Positions 24,916 to 33,976 of a stretch of 39,761 bases of DNA are shown here, piece by piece. Source of the stretch: Candidatus Kapaibacterium sp. (GTDB taxonomy: Bacteria; Bacteroidota; Ignavibacteria; Kapaibacteriales; UBA4661). Below the pieces are notes generated by a model. That model was not told the origin of the DNA, ran no database searches, and worked only from the letters and a program-made list of their open reading frames with translations. The DNA lies in assembly GCA_025363605.1 (NCBI GenBank), contig JANYDO010000434.1:1-39761 (forward strand), written 5' to 3'. Position 1 is the stretch's first letter, and the number at the start of each line of letters is the position of its first letter. The position numbers were made by a program, and so were the translations under genes.

Positions 24916-26034
24916 CTAGCCCAGCGCCTGCGCCAAATCTGCTTGTAAATCTTCGTAATGCTCCAAGCCGATGGAAAGCCGAAGCAATCCCTTCGGCGTA
25001 GGTGAATCTACGCCTTCCACGGATGCGCGGTGCTCAATAAGGCTCTCGACCGCACCCAGACTGGTCGCGCAGGTGAACAATTTCACGTTGCCGCAGACAG
25101 CAATCGCTGCATCCCAGCCGCCTTTAATTTCTACCGAGAGCATTCCGCCAAAGCCCTTCATCTGGCGCTTTGCCAGTGCATGAAAGCGGTTATCAGGCAA
25201 ACCCGGATAATGTACTTTTTCCACGTTGGGATGCTGCGCCAGATACTCCGCTATCTTCATTGCGTTTTCCGAGTGTGCTTTCATGCGCTGCGGAAGCGTG
25301 GAAATGCTGCGAAGCGTGAGCCAGCAATCAAATGGCGAAGGTACGCCGCCGCCGACCTTCTGGAACAAACGAATTTTTTCATAGACCGCACCAGACTCGC
25401 GCGTAGCAATGATGCCACCCAGCACGTCGCTATGTCCGGCAAGATATTTGGTCGAGGAATGAAACACAGCATCGCAGCCAAGTTCGAGAGGCTTTTGCAA
25501 AAGCGGTGTTGCCCATGTGTTATCGCAAACGCAGAGTGCGCCTGCCTTGTGAGCAATGTCGGCTACTGCTGCAATATCGGTCAGAAACAATCCCGGATTA
25601 GACGGAGTTTCTGTCCATATCAGACGTGTATTCGGCTTGACGGCGGCTTGTACTGCCTGAAGGTTGCTCATATCCACAAAACTCGACTCCAAACCCCACG
25701 AGCCGTACAGCTCACTCACAAGGCGGCGCATGGTGAAATAGCAATCCGTCGGCATGATTACGTGGTCGCCCGCCTTCAGCATCGTGTGGACAAGCGCCGT
25801 TGCAGCCGCCATACCGGAAGCAAAGGCTATTCCTTCGGTTCCGCCTTCCAGTCCGGCAACGCAGATTTCGAGTGCTCCGCGATTGGGATTGTCGTAACGG
25901 GAGTACAAATAGGTATCGTACGTGCTGTCGGGCGCGTGCTGAAACGTCGTGGAAAGGACGATAGCAGGCGCAACAGCTTTCGTTACGGGGTCAATCGCCC
26001 TTCCGGCGTGTATGGCAAAGGTTTCGGTATGCAT
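24916..26034 (-). CDS. Trans-sulfuration PLP-dependent enzyme (cystathionine gamma-synthase/lyase-like)
   Basis: MHTETFAIHAGRAIDPVTKAVAPAIVLSTTF, YSRYDNPNRGALE, FASGMAAATALVHTMLKAGDHV, ETPSNPGLFLTDI, VCDNTWATPLLQKPLELGCDAVFHSSTKYLAGHSDVLGG. Confidence 0.94.
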   Translation of the reverse strand: MHTETFAIHAGRAIDPVTKAVAPAIVLSTTFQHAPDSTYDTYLYSRYDNPNRGALEICVAGLEGGTEGIAFASGMAAATALVHTMLKAGDHVIMPTDCYFTMRRLVSELYGSWGLESSFVDMSNLQAVQAAVKPNTRLIWTETPSNPGLFLTDIAAVADIAHKAGALCVCDNTWATPLLQKPLELGCDAVFHSSTKYLAGHSDVLGGIIATRESGAVYEKIRLFQKVGGGVPSPFDCWLTLRSISTLPQRMKAHSENAMKIAEYLAQHPNVEKVHYPGLPDNRFHALAKRQMKGFGGMLSVEIKGGWDAAIAVCGNVKLFTCATSLGAVESLIEHRASVEGVDSPTPKGLLRLSIGLEHYEDLQADLAQALG

Positions 26035-26123
26035 AGCAAAGGGAAAAACATGGGTTCGTAAAATGGAATTGAGTTCGAGAGGATTAAAGGAATCGTTAAA
26101 AAATAAATGAGTAAATCTTCCTT

Positions 26124-26212
26124 GGTGGCACAGACATTCTTGTCTGTGTAGTCCTTCAACACCTCTTCAAACCTCACAGACAAGATGAGCGCCGCGCTCA
26201 GTCTGTGCCACC
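26124..26212. repeat. Small palindromic interspersed element with 12-bp terminal inverted repeats
   Basis: GGTGGCACAGAC ... GTCTGTGCCACC, with internal CACAGACA/TGTCTGTG palindrome; shares core with the element at 28565-28632. Confidence 0.75.
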
Positions 26213-26462
26213 GAAGCCAAAAAACTTTGACACTTTATTTTTTGTGTCATCCTAATAAGGAAAATTGAACGCGCACAATCTACATATTTCCTACGAAATG
26301 ACCACCTTCCCTATCCAAATTTGCGGAAAAGCAGGATTTTCTCCCTGCGTATCATGCTGAGATTTCGTATATTGTAACCTATTGACCTCACAAGTCTTTC
26401 TTCAATTACGATTTCTTCAGATTTTTTTTTCACGTTTTTTACATCGTCTCAAGGAGTTGTGT

Positions 26463-28421
26463 ATGACACGCTTTGTTCGTCTCCGCATCGTGGTTATTGC
26501 GCTGGGAATCTTCACAGCATTTAGTGGTACAATGACTGCTCAAAACAGCGCTGTTACGACTTCATTGCAATTTATTCATCTTTCGCCCGATCCTGCCACC
26601 AGTCCCATTGCCGTCTGGGCGGGAGTTTCGATTTTTGCTGGAACGGTACAATTTTTTCCTGCCACATCCAACATCTCATTTCGTGGCGCGACTCCCGTTA
26701 TTTCAGGCGTTGCCGGTCCTCTGGGGCAAATATCGGTAGCGCAATTTATCGGGCAATCTCTTGGCGCAAATCTCACGGCTGTTACGAATACTTCCGCGAC
26801 TCCCACCATTCAAGGCGGTCAGTTTAGCGGTTTAGTCCTGAGTACCGGTGCAAACATAGCATTTGTGCGCGGTGTCATAGACCCTGCTACCTTTGCTGTC
26901 AATCCCGATGGGAAAGCAACACGCCTCACCATTAGCGTTGTGACAGACCCAGCACCAGTACCATCAGCTTCCACAACAAGAATACTCTTTTACCAAGGCG
27001 TTACCGATGCTCCTCCGCTTGACGTAATTATCCGTGAAACAGGCGACATTGTGGCAACGCAGCTTGCGTTTGACCAAGTCGTTGCGTACAACATTCCTAC
27101 CGGCAATTACACCATCGACATTTACCAAAGTTCACCCAGAACCCTTTTACGGTCATATAGCGCTCCACTTCAGACATTAGGTTATGCCGGACAGCGCGTG
27201 ATTATTTCTGCAAGTGGTTTTTTGACTCCTTCGCTTAATCGCAACGGCGCTGCCTTTGGCTTGGTCGCTGTACCGAACACCGAGTCTGTCGCTACACCAA
27301 CGGTCTTCGCCACCGCCGCACCGCCATCGGCGGGCAATGCGCTTCCGGCGATTAGCCTCCAAACGATTCATGCCTCAGCTGACCCGACGCTCAGTCCCAT
27401 CGCATTTTGGCTGAATACGGCTCCTTTTGGCGGAGCGCAGTTTTTCCCGATTAGTACCAATCTTGCCTTCCGCACTGCTACACCTGTGCGAACAAGTATT
27501 TCTGCCGGGACGCTCCAAGTACCGATTGCGGGCAATACCGGCCGCCCGACCGATGCACTCATCACGGCTATTACAACAGGCACTTTACCCGGCGCGGGCA
27601 TTATCCGTGTGCCGAATTACTCTTTTGCACCGTTAGCAAATTTCACCTTACTGGAAGGCGTAAGCGATTCCACGCGCTTTGCACCGAATCCGATTAGACG
27701 CAGCATTCGCTTCCAACTCCGCACGCTTCCAGACACAGCGACCTTTGTAGCAAGCAGCCAAACACGCCTGCTCGTGGCTCACTCCGTTACCGACGCGCCC
27801 GATATTGTGCTTGATGTGCGCGATGCCTTGGGCAATACCCTTGGAACGTTAGGACCACTCACCTACGGTCTGACCTTTGTAACCACTAATCTCACCATCG
27901 GAAATTACACACTGTCAATGCGACCTAACGGAACGAATACGGTACTTGGAACGTTTAGTTTGAATCTTCTTTCCGAGAATCTGGGTGGTAAACGTATCTT
28001 GCTTACTGCGACTGGCTTTGCCAACCCCGCACAAAATCTGGGCGGACCCGGAGTGCGAATTTTGGCTGCGGTAAATGATAGCAACGGGCGTTTCTTCTTG
28101 CTGCCGGGTGGCTTCACCGCTGTTCGTCAAGAGCAAGTCGCACCGCAAGCGGCTTCAGGAATGATGCTCCACATCATCTCACCAAACCCCGTGCGCGACG
28201 AAGCAACTATCCGCTATGACCTCAGCGAAGCAAAAGAAATCGCAATGAATATTCTGGACACGCAAGGCAAAACCATCTGGAGCGCAGAAAGCCGCTTTAT
28301 GCCAGCCGGAGAACACTCCCTGAAACTTGACGCAAGTGCATTCGCACAAGGTGCGTATTTGGTGCGCTTGAGCGATTTGCAAGGGAACATGGCTTCCACA
28401 CGATTGATGATTGTGCGGTAA
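26463..28421 (+). CDS. Secreted protein with two tandem DUF4397-like domains and T9SS type A C-terminal domain
   Basis: Signal peptide MTRFVRLRIVVIALGIFTAFSGTMTAQ; duplicated FIHLSPDPATSPIAVWAG.../TIHASADPTLSPIAFWLN...; C-terminus SPNPVRDEATIRYDL...GAYLVRLSDLQGNMASTRLMIVR. The ORF opens at 26382; ATG 26463 preferred. Confidence 0.88.
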   Translation: MTRFVRLRIVVIALGIFTAFSGTMTAQNSAVTTSLQFIHLSPDPATSPIAVWAGVSIFAGTVQFFPATSNISFRGATPVISGVAGPLGQISVAQFIGQSLGANLTAVTNTSATPTIQGGQFSGLVLSTGANIAFVRGVIDPATFAVNPDGKATRLTISVVTDPAPVPSASTTRILFYQGVTDAPPLDVIIRETGDIVATQLAFDQVVAYNIPTGNYTIDIYQSSPRTLLRSYSAPLQTLGYAGQRVIISASGFLTPSLNRNGAAFGLVAVPNTESVATPTVFATAAPPSAGNALPAISLQTIHASADPTLSPIAFWLNTAPFGGAQFFPISTNLAFRTATPVRTSISAGTLQVPIAGNTGRPTDALITAITTGTLPGAGIIRVPNYSFAPLANFTLLEGVSDSTRFAPNPIRRSIRFQLRTLPDTATFVASSQTRLLVAHSVTDAPDIVLDVRDALGNTLGTLGPLTYGLTFVTTNLTIGNYTLSMRPNGTNTVLGTFSLNLLSENLGGKRILLTATGFANPAQNLGGPGVRILAAVNDSNGRFFLLPGGFTAVRQEQVAPQAASGMMLHIISPNPVRDEATIRYDLSEAKEIAMNILDTQGKTIWSAESRFMPAGEHSLKLDASAFAQGAYLVRLSDLQGNMASTRLMIVR

Positions 28422-28459
28422 AGCATAAACAGACAATTACTTGCCGATGATAATAAACC

Positions 28460-28500
28460 ATGCAAGTCTTATTTAGACGAAATCTAAATAAGACTTGCAT
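28460..28500. terminator. Long AT-rich perfect hairpin downstream of the DUF4397 gene, probable terminator
   Basis: 18-bp perfect arms ATGCAAGTCTTATTTAGA-cgaaa-TCTAAATAAGACTTGCAT followed by TTT, 38 bp after the stop codon. Confidence 0.7.
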
Positions 28501-28564
28501 TTTAGAATAATCCGACCTATATTTGTGAAGCTAAGGTATTGAACGAAATTATCTTGAACTATCT

Positions 28565-28632
28565 GCACAGACAAGAGTGTCTGTGCTACGGCATGGGAAC
28601 TGGTTTTGGTGGCACAGACACTCTTGTCTGTG
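28565..28632. repeat. Second copy of the CACAGACA palindromic element, 21-bp perfect inverted arms
   Basis: CACAGACAAGAGTGTCTGTGC (28566-28586) and GCACAGACACTCTTGTCTGTG (28612-28632). Confidence 0.82.
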
Positions 28633-28823
28633 TTCCAAGTATCACTGTCCAAATGCTTATTGGAAATTACCTCACTACATAGCAACCCTTCAGGGAGGAC
28701 AAAGCACTACAAGTACAGGGAAATGGAAATAAACGCTTTGGCAAAGCCATTCTTTAGACCGAAAAATTAACCGTATAAAACCACATAACATTTTTTCACC
28801 TTTCACCTTTTTTCAATAATACT

Positions 28824-29747
28824 ATGCTTAAATTCAAAGCAGATTTACGTTCGCTTGCTTTTATGTCGGTCACAACGGCACTCCTCTTTGTGCAGTGGAA
28901 TATGCCGTTCAACCTCTTTCTTAGCCCCGTTTTGTATATTCTCTCGCTCTATTTAGCGATTACGGTTGCGGTGATGGCTCACAACCACAATCACCTTCCG
29001 ATGTGGAAAAATCAAACGATGAACACGCTCATGGATTACTGGATTACGCTTTTTTACGGATTTCCGGTCTTTGCGTGGATACCGACGCACAATCGTAATC
29101 ACCACCACTACACGAACCGCGAAGGCGACTTCACGATTACCTACCGCTACAGCGAAAACAATAACTTGATGACGCTTCTGAGCTATCCCGCCATTAGTAG
29201 CTATTTCCAACAGCACCCTATCGTTGAGTATTTACGCGACCTCTGGGTGCGCAATCGCACGAAATTTTTCCAATCTATCGGTCAATACGCTGCTCTGGGA
29301 GTAATGATTCTGGTAGCACTCGTGCTGGATTGGAAAAAAGCTATTTTGTTCGTGCTGATACCGCATCAAACGGCGCTTTTCTCCGTTCTGATTTTCAATT
29401 ATCTTCAGCACGTTCACGCTGACGAAGAATCGGAATACAACCATTCGCGCAATTTCGTAAGCAAACTCACCAATATTTGCCTCTTCAATAACGGCTTGCA
29501 CACAGCGCACCATATCCGTGCAAATGTGCATTGGAGCGAGGTTCCGGCACTTCATGCCAAAATCGAACACTTGATTGTACCCGAACTTAAAGAGCGCGGC
29601 TTCTGGCCTTATGTTTTCCGTGTTTATGTTGGTGGTCTCTTTATCCCCAAATATCGCGGAACGTCTATGCGTCTGGAACGCAAAGCAAACGAAGGCGCTT
29701 CTTCTTCGGTATCAATGCAAGCCCACGAGATGGCTTCAGCAGTATAA
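28824..29747 (+). CDS. Membrane fatty acid desaturase
   Basis: Histidine boxes HNHNHLP, HNRNHHHYTN and HTAHH; multiple hydrophobic segments. Confidence 0.92.
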   Translation: MLKFKADLRSLAFMSVTTALLFVQWNMPFNLFLSPVLYILSLYLAITVAVMAHNHNHLPMWKNQTMNTLMDYWITLFYGFPVFAWIPTHNRNHHHYTNREGDFTITYRYSENNNLMTLLSYPAISSYFQQHPIVEYLRDLWVRNRTKFFQSIGQYAALGVMILVALVLDWKKAILFVLIPHQTALFSVLIFNYLQHVHADEESEYNHSRNFVSKLTNICLFNNGLHTAHHIRANVHWSEVPALHAKIEHLIVPELKERGFWPYVFRVYVGGLFIPKYRGTSMRLERKANEGASSSVSMQAHEMASAV

Positions 29748-29788
29748 AACATTGAGCAAAGTCAACAGTTTTTGTTTTTGAAAAATAC

Positions 29789-29823
29789 AAAACCCGCATT
29801 ATCGCTACGATAGTGCGGGTTTT
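29789..29823. terminator. Terminator downstream of the fatty acid desaturase gene
   Basis: AAAACCCGCATTATCG-cta-CGATAGTGCGGGTTTT followed by ctgttttttt. Confidence 0.85.
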
Positions 29824-29876
29824 CTGTTTTTTTGAGAGTAAAGATATATGCAATTCTGATTGGATTGAAAAACTCA

Positions 29877-29961
29877 GTCATGCCGACACAGGTCGGCATC
29901 CATTGGAAACGTATAAATACTGTTTTCTTTCGATATGGATACCGACATACGTCGGTATGAC
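29877..29961. repeat. Pair of REP-like palindromes in inverted orientation
   Basis: GTCATGCCGACACAGGTCGGCATCCAT (29877-29903) and ATGGATACCGACATACGTCGGTATGAC (29935-29961). Confidence 0.85.
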
Positions 29962-30025
29962 AGCCTGATGTTTCCACCATTCGCAGAAGATACTTCCAAA
30001 TGAAAGAATCTAGAATCAGATATTT

Positions 30026-33000
30026 TTACTTTTTCGTTATCGGTACAATCTCGAAATCCTTACCCGATAACTGCCCGAATGGCGTTTGTTCCTTGCCTTT
30101 GAGCAGTTGGCGCGTTAGCTCCGGCACTTGCTCCTCGACGTAGTTTTTGAGTGCATTGACAGTGACTTTACCTTTATCGTTCTTGACTTCGCCGCCGAGT
30201 GCTTTCAAAAGCGTGTAGGAAAAGACACCGTGCTGGATGGATGTCACCTGATTGGCGGCTTGGTCGGACGATGCTGATGCAATGACCGCACTACCGGTCT
30301 TCCGCGCCACACCTTTGACGGATTTGGACTGCATGAAGTCATCAAGAGCTGCACCGGACTGGCAAGCATCGAAGAGTACCAGTTGACGCGCTGCCGGAAC
30401 GTTTGTCAGCAGGACGCTGAGTTCCTTTGCCGATAAGCCGCGCGATTCAAGCTCTTGCTCATTCTTCACGTCCTGCATCACAAGATAGAACGACGTTTGT
30501 TCGTCAGCCGTCACCACTTTGCCGTGTCCGGCGTAGAAGAATACGAACACGTCCTGGCGTTGTGCGGTCTCGGTGATTTTTTTGAAGATTTCTTGCACCT
30601 TCTCTTTTTTTGCTTCCGCGTCGTAGAGTTCGTACTTAAACACTTTGTCGTAGCCGCCTTGCGCAGCATTGCCGATAATAGTTTTCAGAACGTCCTGTGC
30701 GTCGGGGCGAGCGTAGGGCAAATTATACTCTTTGTTGAGATAATCGTTTACACCGATAGCGAAAACGTGTAGATTCGAGGTCTGAACGGGAATATTGCAA
30801 AAGACGGTAGCTTCTGCCGCATTGGATTCAGTTTTATCGGTGTTGATAGCAACGACTTTCAGGTCATTTTTGCCCGGTAAAAGCTGAATCGTATAGTCAC
30901 GCAAGATAGTAAAACCCTGCGCCGAAGGGAGATTCTTGAATTCTTCGGGGAAAAGCAACTTGCCATTTTGGAAAATGCGAATTTCAGCAATCTGGGATCC
31001 TCTGTCTTTTACGCCAACGGTAAGATTCACACGGGGCGAAGCAAGCGTATCGGCGGGACGTGGAGCAAGAATCTCGACCAACGGCGGCAATTTGAAATCG
31101 CGCGTAATGTCGGGAGCCATCTGCACACCGGCAACAGGATTAACGACTTCCGCCGATGCAGCCGCAACGGCAGCTTCTTGTTGTTTTTTCACTTCAGCTT
31201 GCCGGAGTGCAAGCGTTTCTGCCTCTTGCTTCGCTTTTGCTTCAGCCGCAAGACGCACTTTTGCTTCGGCTTCCTGTTTTGCTTTCAAATCCGCCTGTTG
31301 CTTGGCAAGAGCATCTGCATCTTGTTTTGCCTTGGCTTCAGCCGCAATGCGGACTTTCGCGTCTGCTTCTTGCTTCGCTTTCAAATCTACTTGCTGCTTG
31401 GCAAGAGCATCTTGTGCTGCTTTTTCTTTCGCAGCCGCTTGTTGTTTAGTGAGTTCGTCTGCTTCACGTTTTGCTTTTGCTTCAGCTTCCGTGCGGGCTT
31501 TAGCTTCGGCTATCTGTTTTACTTTCAGGTCTGCTTGTTGCTTGGCAAGAGCATCTGCCTCTTGTTTTGCTTTGGCTTCAGCGACAATGCTGGCTTTCGT
31601 TTCGTTTTCTTGTTGCGTTTTGAGCGCCAGTTGCTGTTTGGCAAGTTCCGCCGATTCACGTTTGGCTTCGGCTTCCGCATCGCGTTTTGCCTTTGCGGTA
31701 GCTTCTTTCGCAGCTTTATCTTGTTGGGCTTTCAAAGCCACTGCTGCGGGTGAAGCAGGAAAAATACGCGACAGCAGTTTCGGCGAGTAAAAGCGCTCAA
31801 AGAACGCATCCAACTGCACCGGCTGACCATCCACGACCCAGTGCAAGAGCTTCGTGCCGTCTTCCGAACCGTCGAACTGCCCGTCCGGCGTTACCACGAC
31901 CCAGTCGCCTCTGTCTAAACCGACCAACGTAGCATTTTCCTTGCCTTCGATAGCATCCCAGACGATGACTTTCGCGTCCGCACTAGCGCTGGCAAGTGTG
32001 CGGTTGTTGGGATGGAAAGACGTTGCCAGCACCCAGTTTGCATGACCTTTGAGCGTCTTAATTTCTTTGCCGCTCGCCACATCCCAGACTTTTACGTCGT
32101 CATCCGTAGCGCCGCTTGCCGCGTATTTGCCGTCGTTGCTCATCGAAACAGCCATCACCTCGCCTTTATGCCCTGCGAAGGTCTTGACAGCTTGCCCGCT
32201 CGCCACATCCCAGACTTTGACAGTGCGGTCGGCGCTACCCGAAACAAGCTGTTTCCCGTTCGCAGAAAACGCAACGCTGTTAATAAGTTCAGTGTGTCCG
32301 GCGAGCACTTTCAGTTCTTTGCCGCTCGCCACGTCCCAGAGACGAATCGTGCGGTCGGACGATGCCGTCGCAAGCGTCTTCCCATCAGGGCTAAACTGCA
32401 CGGAATACACACTTTTTCTATGCCCACGCAGCTTTTTGTCGAGCTTGCCTGTTTGAGGATTCCAAAGACTGACCACTGAATCAATCGCGCCACTAGCAAT
32501 CATGCTGCCGTCAGGGGAAACAGCAACGGCTTGAATTGGACTATCATCGGTGGTAATCGTTTTCGTCATTTTACCCGTCTCGACGTTCCAAATGGCAATG
32601 CTCTTGTTGTCGAGCGATGTTCCGCCCGCCACAAGCGTCTTACCATCGGCAGTGTAGGAAAGGCTTGCCACCTGAATAAGCGGTGCTTTCAGGTCGGCAG
32701 GTTCTGTACCTTTTTCCAAATCCCAGAGGCGGATATTGTTCCCATCTTTGTCGGAATGCGCCGTAGCGAGGTGATTCCCCGTTTTGTCGAAGGCAACCGC
32801 CTTGATGACTTTTCGGTAGCCGTTGAACTCGCTTGCATCGCGCCCTGTCGCTACATCGTAGGTACGCATAGCGCGGTCAGCGCCGCCGGTGGTAAGTTTC
32901 GTACCGTCGGGCGAAAAGGCAAAGCACAGCACACGCGGCGAATTGCCGATAAAGGTGCGAAGTTTTTTGCCATTGAAGACGTTCCAAAGAGCCACCGTGC

Positions 33001-33874
33001 GGCGAATATCCATATCGTCATCTTCCTGCGAGGATTTGTCAACGCTGGCGATGATACGACCATTCGGACTAATAGCAGCTTGCTTTGCCACACCGACCAC
33101 TTCGCGCAAAAAGGTTTTTTTTGCGGCATCGTATATTTTAACGGCTTGATTGTCGCATTGTGCAATAAGTAAGGAGCCATCGGCGCTGTATGCCAGATTG
33201 GTAATCCCTGCTCCGGCATCAAGCGTGACAACGCTATTTTGCTGAATGTTCAGTAAGCGAATCGTATTGTCGTCTCCACCCACAGCAAGCGTTTGCCCGT
33301 CGGGGCTGAAGGCAAGCGTGTTTTGAGCTTTTGTCAAGCCCGTCAGAGGAATGGGAATTTCTTTCCCGATGCGAATATCCCAGAGTTTGACGGTCTTGTC
33401 AATGCTGCAACTCGCAATGATATTATTTGTGGGGCTGAATGCCACCGCCGACGCATAAAATGAGTGTCCGGGCAACGTACGAACTTCCGTACCCTTGCGA
33501 ACATCCCAAATGCGAATGGTATTGTCCTTCGCAGCCGTAACGAGCATATCGCCAGCTGCGTTGAAATCAAGCGCCGTAATATAGCCCCTGTGCGCCACAA
33601 AGGTTCGTACAACCTTGCCTGTGGTTACATCCCAAAGTTTAACCGTATTATCCTCACTACCACTGGCGATAAAATTGCCATTGGGACTGTATTTCACAAC
33701 AACAACATCTCCAAAGTGTCCCGTTTGGACGATAAGTTCCGGTTTGGTGGGAGTTTGTGCCGTAGCTGCGACTTGTGCAAAAGCACGTGGGGGCGGATAG
33801 CCTCCGCCAAGCGCTACAAGAAACGCTAAGGCGAGCAACAGCCTCGGTGGCACAAAAGAAGTTCGTCGGTTCAT
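30026..33874 (-). CDS. Exported WD40 repeat / coiled-coil / caspase-like (peptidase C14) protein
   Basis: Signal-peptide-like N-terminus MNRRTSFVPPRLLLALAFLVALGGGYPPPRAFAQ; many WD40 repeats (LWDVASGKELKVLAGHTELINSVAFSANGKQLVSGSADRTVKVWD); Ala/Lys/Gln-rich coil; caspase-like YAGHGK (His codon 30524-30526) and DACQSG (Cys codon 30362-30364). Confidence 0.94.
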   Translation of the reverse strand: MNRRTSFVPPRLLLALAFLVALGGGYPPPRAFAQVAATAQTPTKPELIVQTGHFGDVVVVKYSPNGNFIASGSEDNTVKLWDVTTGKVVRTFVAHRGYITALDFNAAGDMLVTAAKDNTIRIWDVRKGTEVRTLPGHSFYASAVAFSPTNNIIASCSIDKTVKLWDIRIGKEIPIPLTGLTKAQNTLAFSPDGQTLAVGGDDNTIRLLNIQQNSVVTLDAGAGITNLAYSADGSLLIAQCDNQAVKIYDAAKKTFLREVVGVAKQAAISPNGRIIASVDKSSQEDDDMDIRRTVALWNVFNGKKLRTFIGNSPRVLCFAFSPDGTKLTTGGADRAMRTYDVATGRDASEFNGYRKVIKAVAFDKTGNHLATAHSDKDGNNIRLWDLEKGTEPADLKAPLIQVASLSYTADGKTLVAGGTSLDNKSIAIWNVETGKMTKTITTDDSPIQAVAVSPDGSMIASGAIDSVVSLWNPQTGKLDKKLRGHRKSVYSVQFSPDGKTLATASSDRTIRLWDVASGKELKVLAGHTELINSVAFSANGKQLVSGSADRTVKVWDVASGQAVKTFAGHKGEVMAVSMSNDGKYAASGATDDDVKVWDVASGKEIKTLKGHANWVLATSFHPNNRTLASASADAKVIVWDAIEGKENATLVGLDRGDWVVVTPDGQFDGSEDGTKLLHWVVDGQPVQLDAFFERFYSPKLLSRIFPASPAAVALKAQQDKAAKEATAKAKRDAEAEAKRESAELAKQQLALKTQQENETKASIVAEAKAKQEADALAKQQADLKVKQIAEAKARTEAEAKAKREADELTKQQAAAKEKAAQDALAKQQVDLKAKQEADAKVRIAAEAKAKQDADALAKQQADLKAKQEAEAKVRLAAEAKAKQEAETLALRQAEVKKQQEAAVAAASAEVVNPVAGVQMAPDITRDFKLPPLVEILAPRPADTLASPRVNLTVGVKDRGSQIAEIRIFQNGKLLFPEEFKNLPSAQGFTILRDYTIQLLPGKNDLKVVAINTDKTESNAAEATVFCNIPVQTSNLHVFAIGVNDYLNKEYNLPYARPDAQDVLKTIIGNAAQGGYDKVFKYELYDAEAKKEKVQEIFKKITETAQRQDVFVFFYAGHGKVVTADEQTSFYLVMQDVKNEQELESRGLSAKELSVLLTNVPAARQLVLFDACQSGAALDDFMQSKSVKGVARKTGSAVIASASSDQAANQVTSIQHGVFSYTLLKALGGEVKNDKGKVTVNALKNYVEEQVPELTRQLLKGKEQTPFGQLSGKDFEIVPITKK

Positions 33875-33976
33875 AGACCTGTCCCTTCACGGTGAAAAAT
33901 TGAATAAATAAAATGAGTTGAGCGTTTTGACAAATTTTTGACAAATACGAGGCATTATGCGGTTTAAGATGCCCGA

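Noticed and set aside
25030-26061. 343-aa plus-strand ORF antisense to the trans-sulfuration enzyme gene
   Set aside because: Shadow ORF fully overlapping a clearly recognisable PLP-enzyme CDS; translation has no recognisable motifs and is Arg/His/Cys-rich
28473-28685. Short minus-strand ORF (..SVCATKTSSHAVAQTLLSVQ..)
   Set aside because: Translation of the palindromic repeat and adjacent hairpin, not a gene
29762-29980. Short minus-strand ORF (..MPTCVGMTEFF..)
   Set aside because: Spurious peptide from the REP-like pair and the terminator
30936-31790. 284-aa plus-strand ORF rich in Ala/Ser/Cys/Phe with periodic repeats
   Set aside because: Periodicity comes from the antisense of the coiled-coil repeat in the WD40-caspase gene
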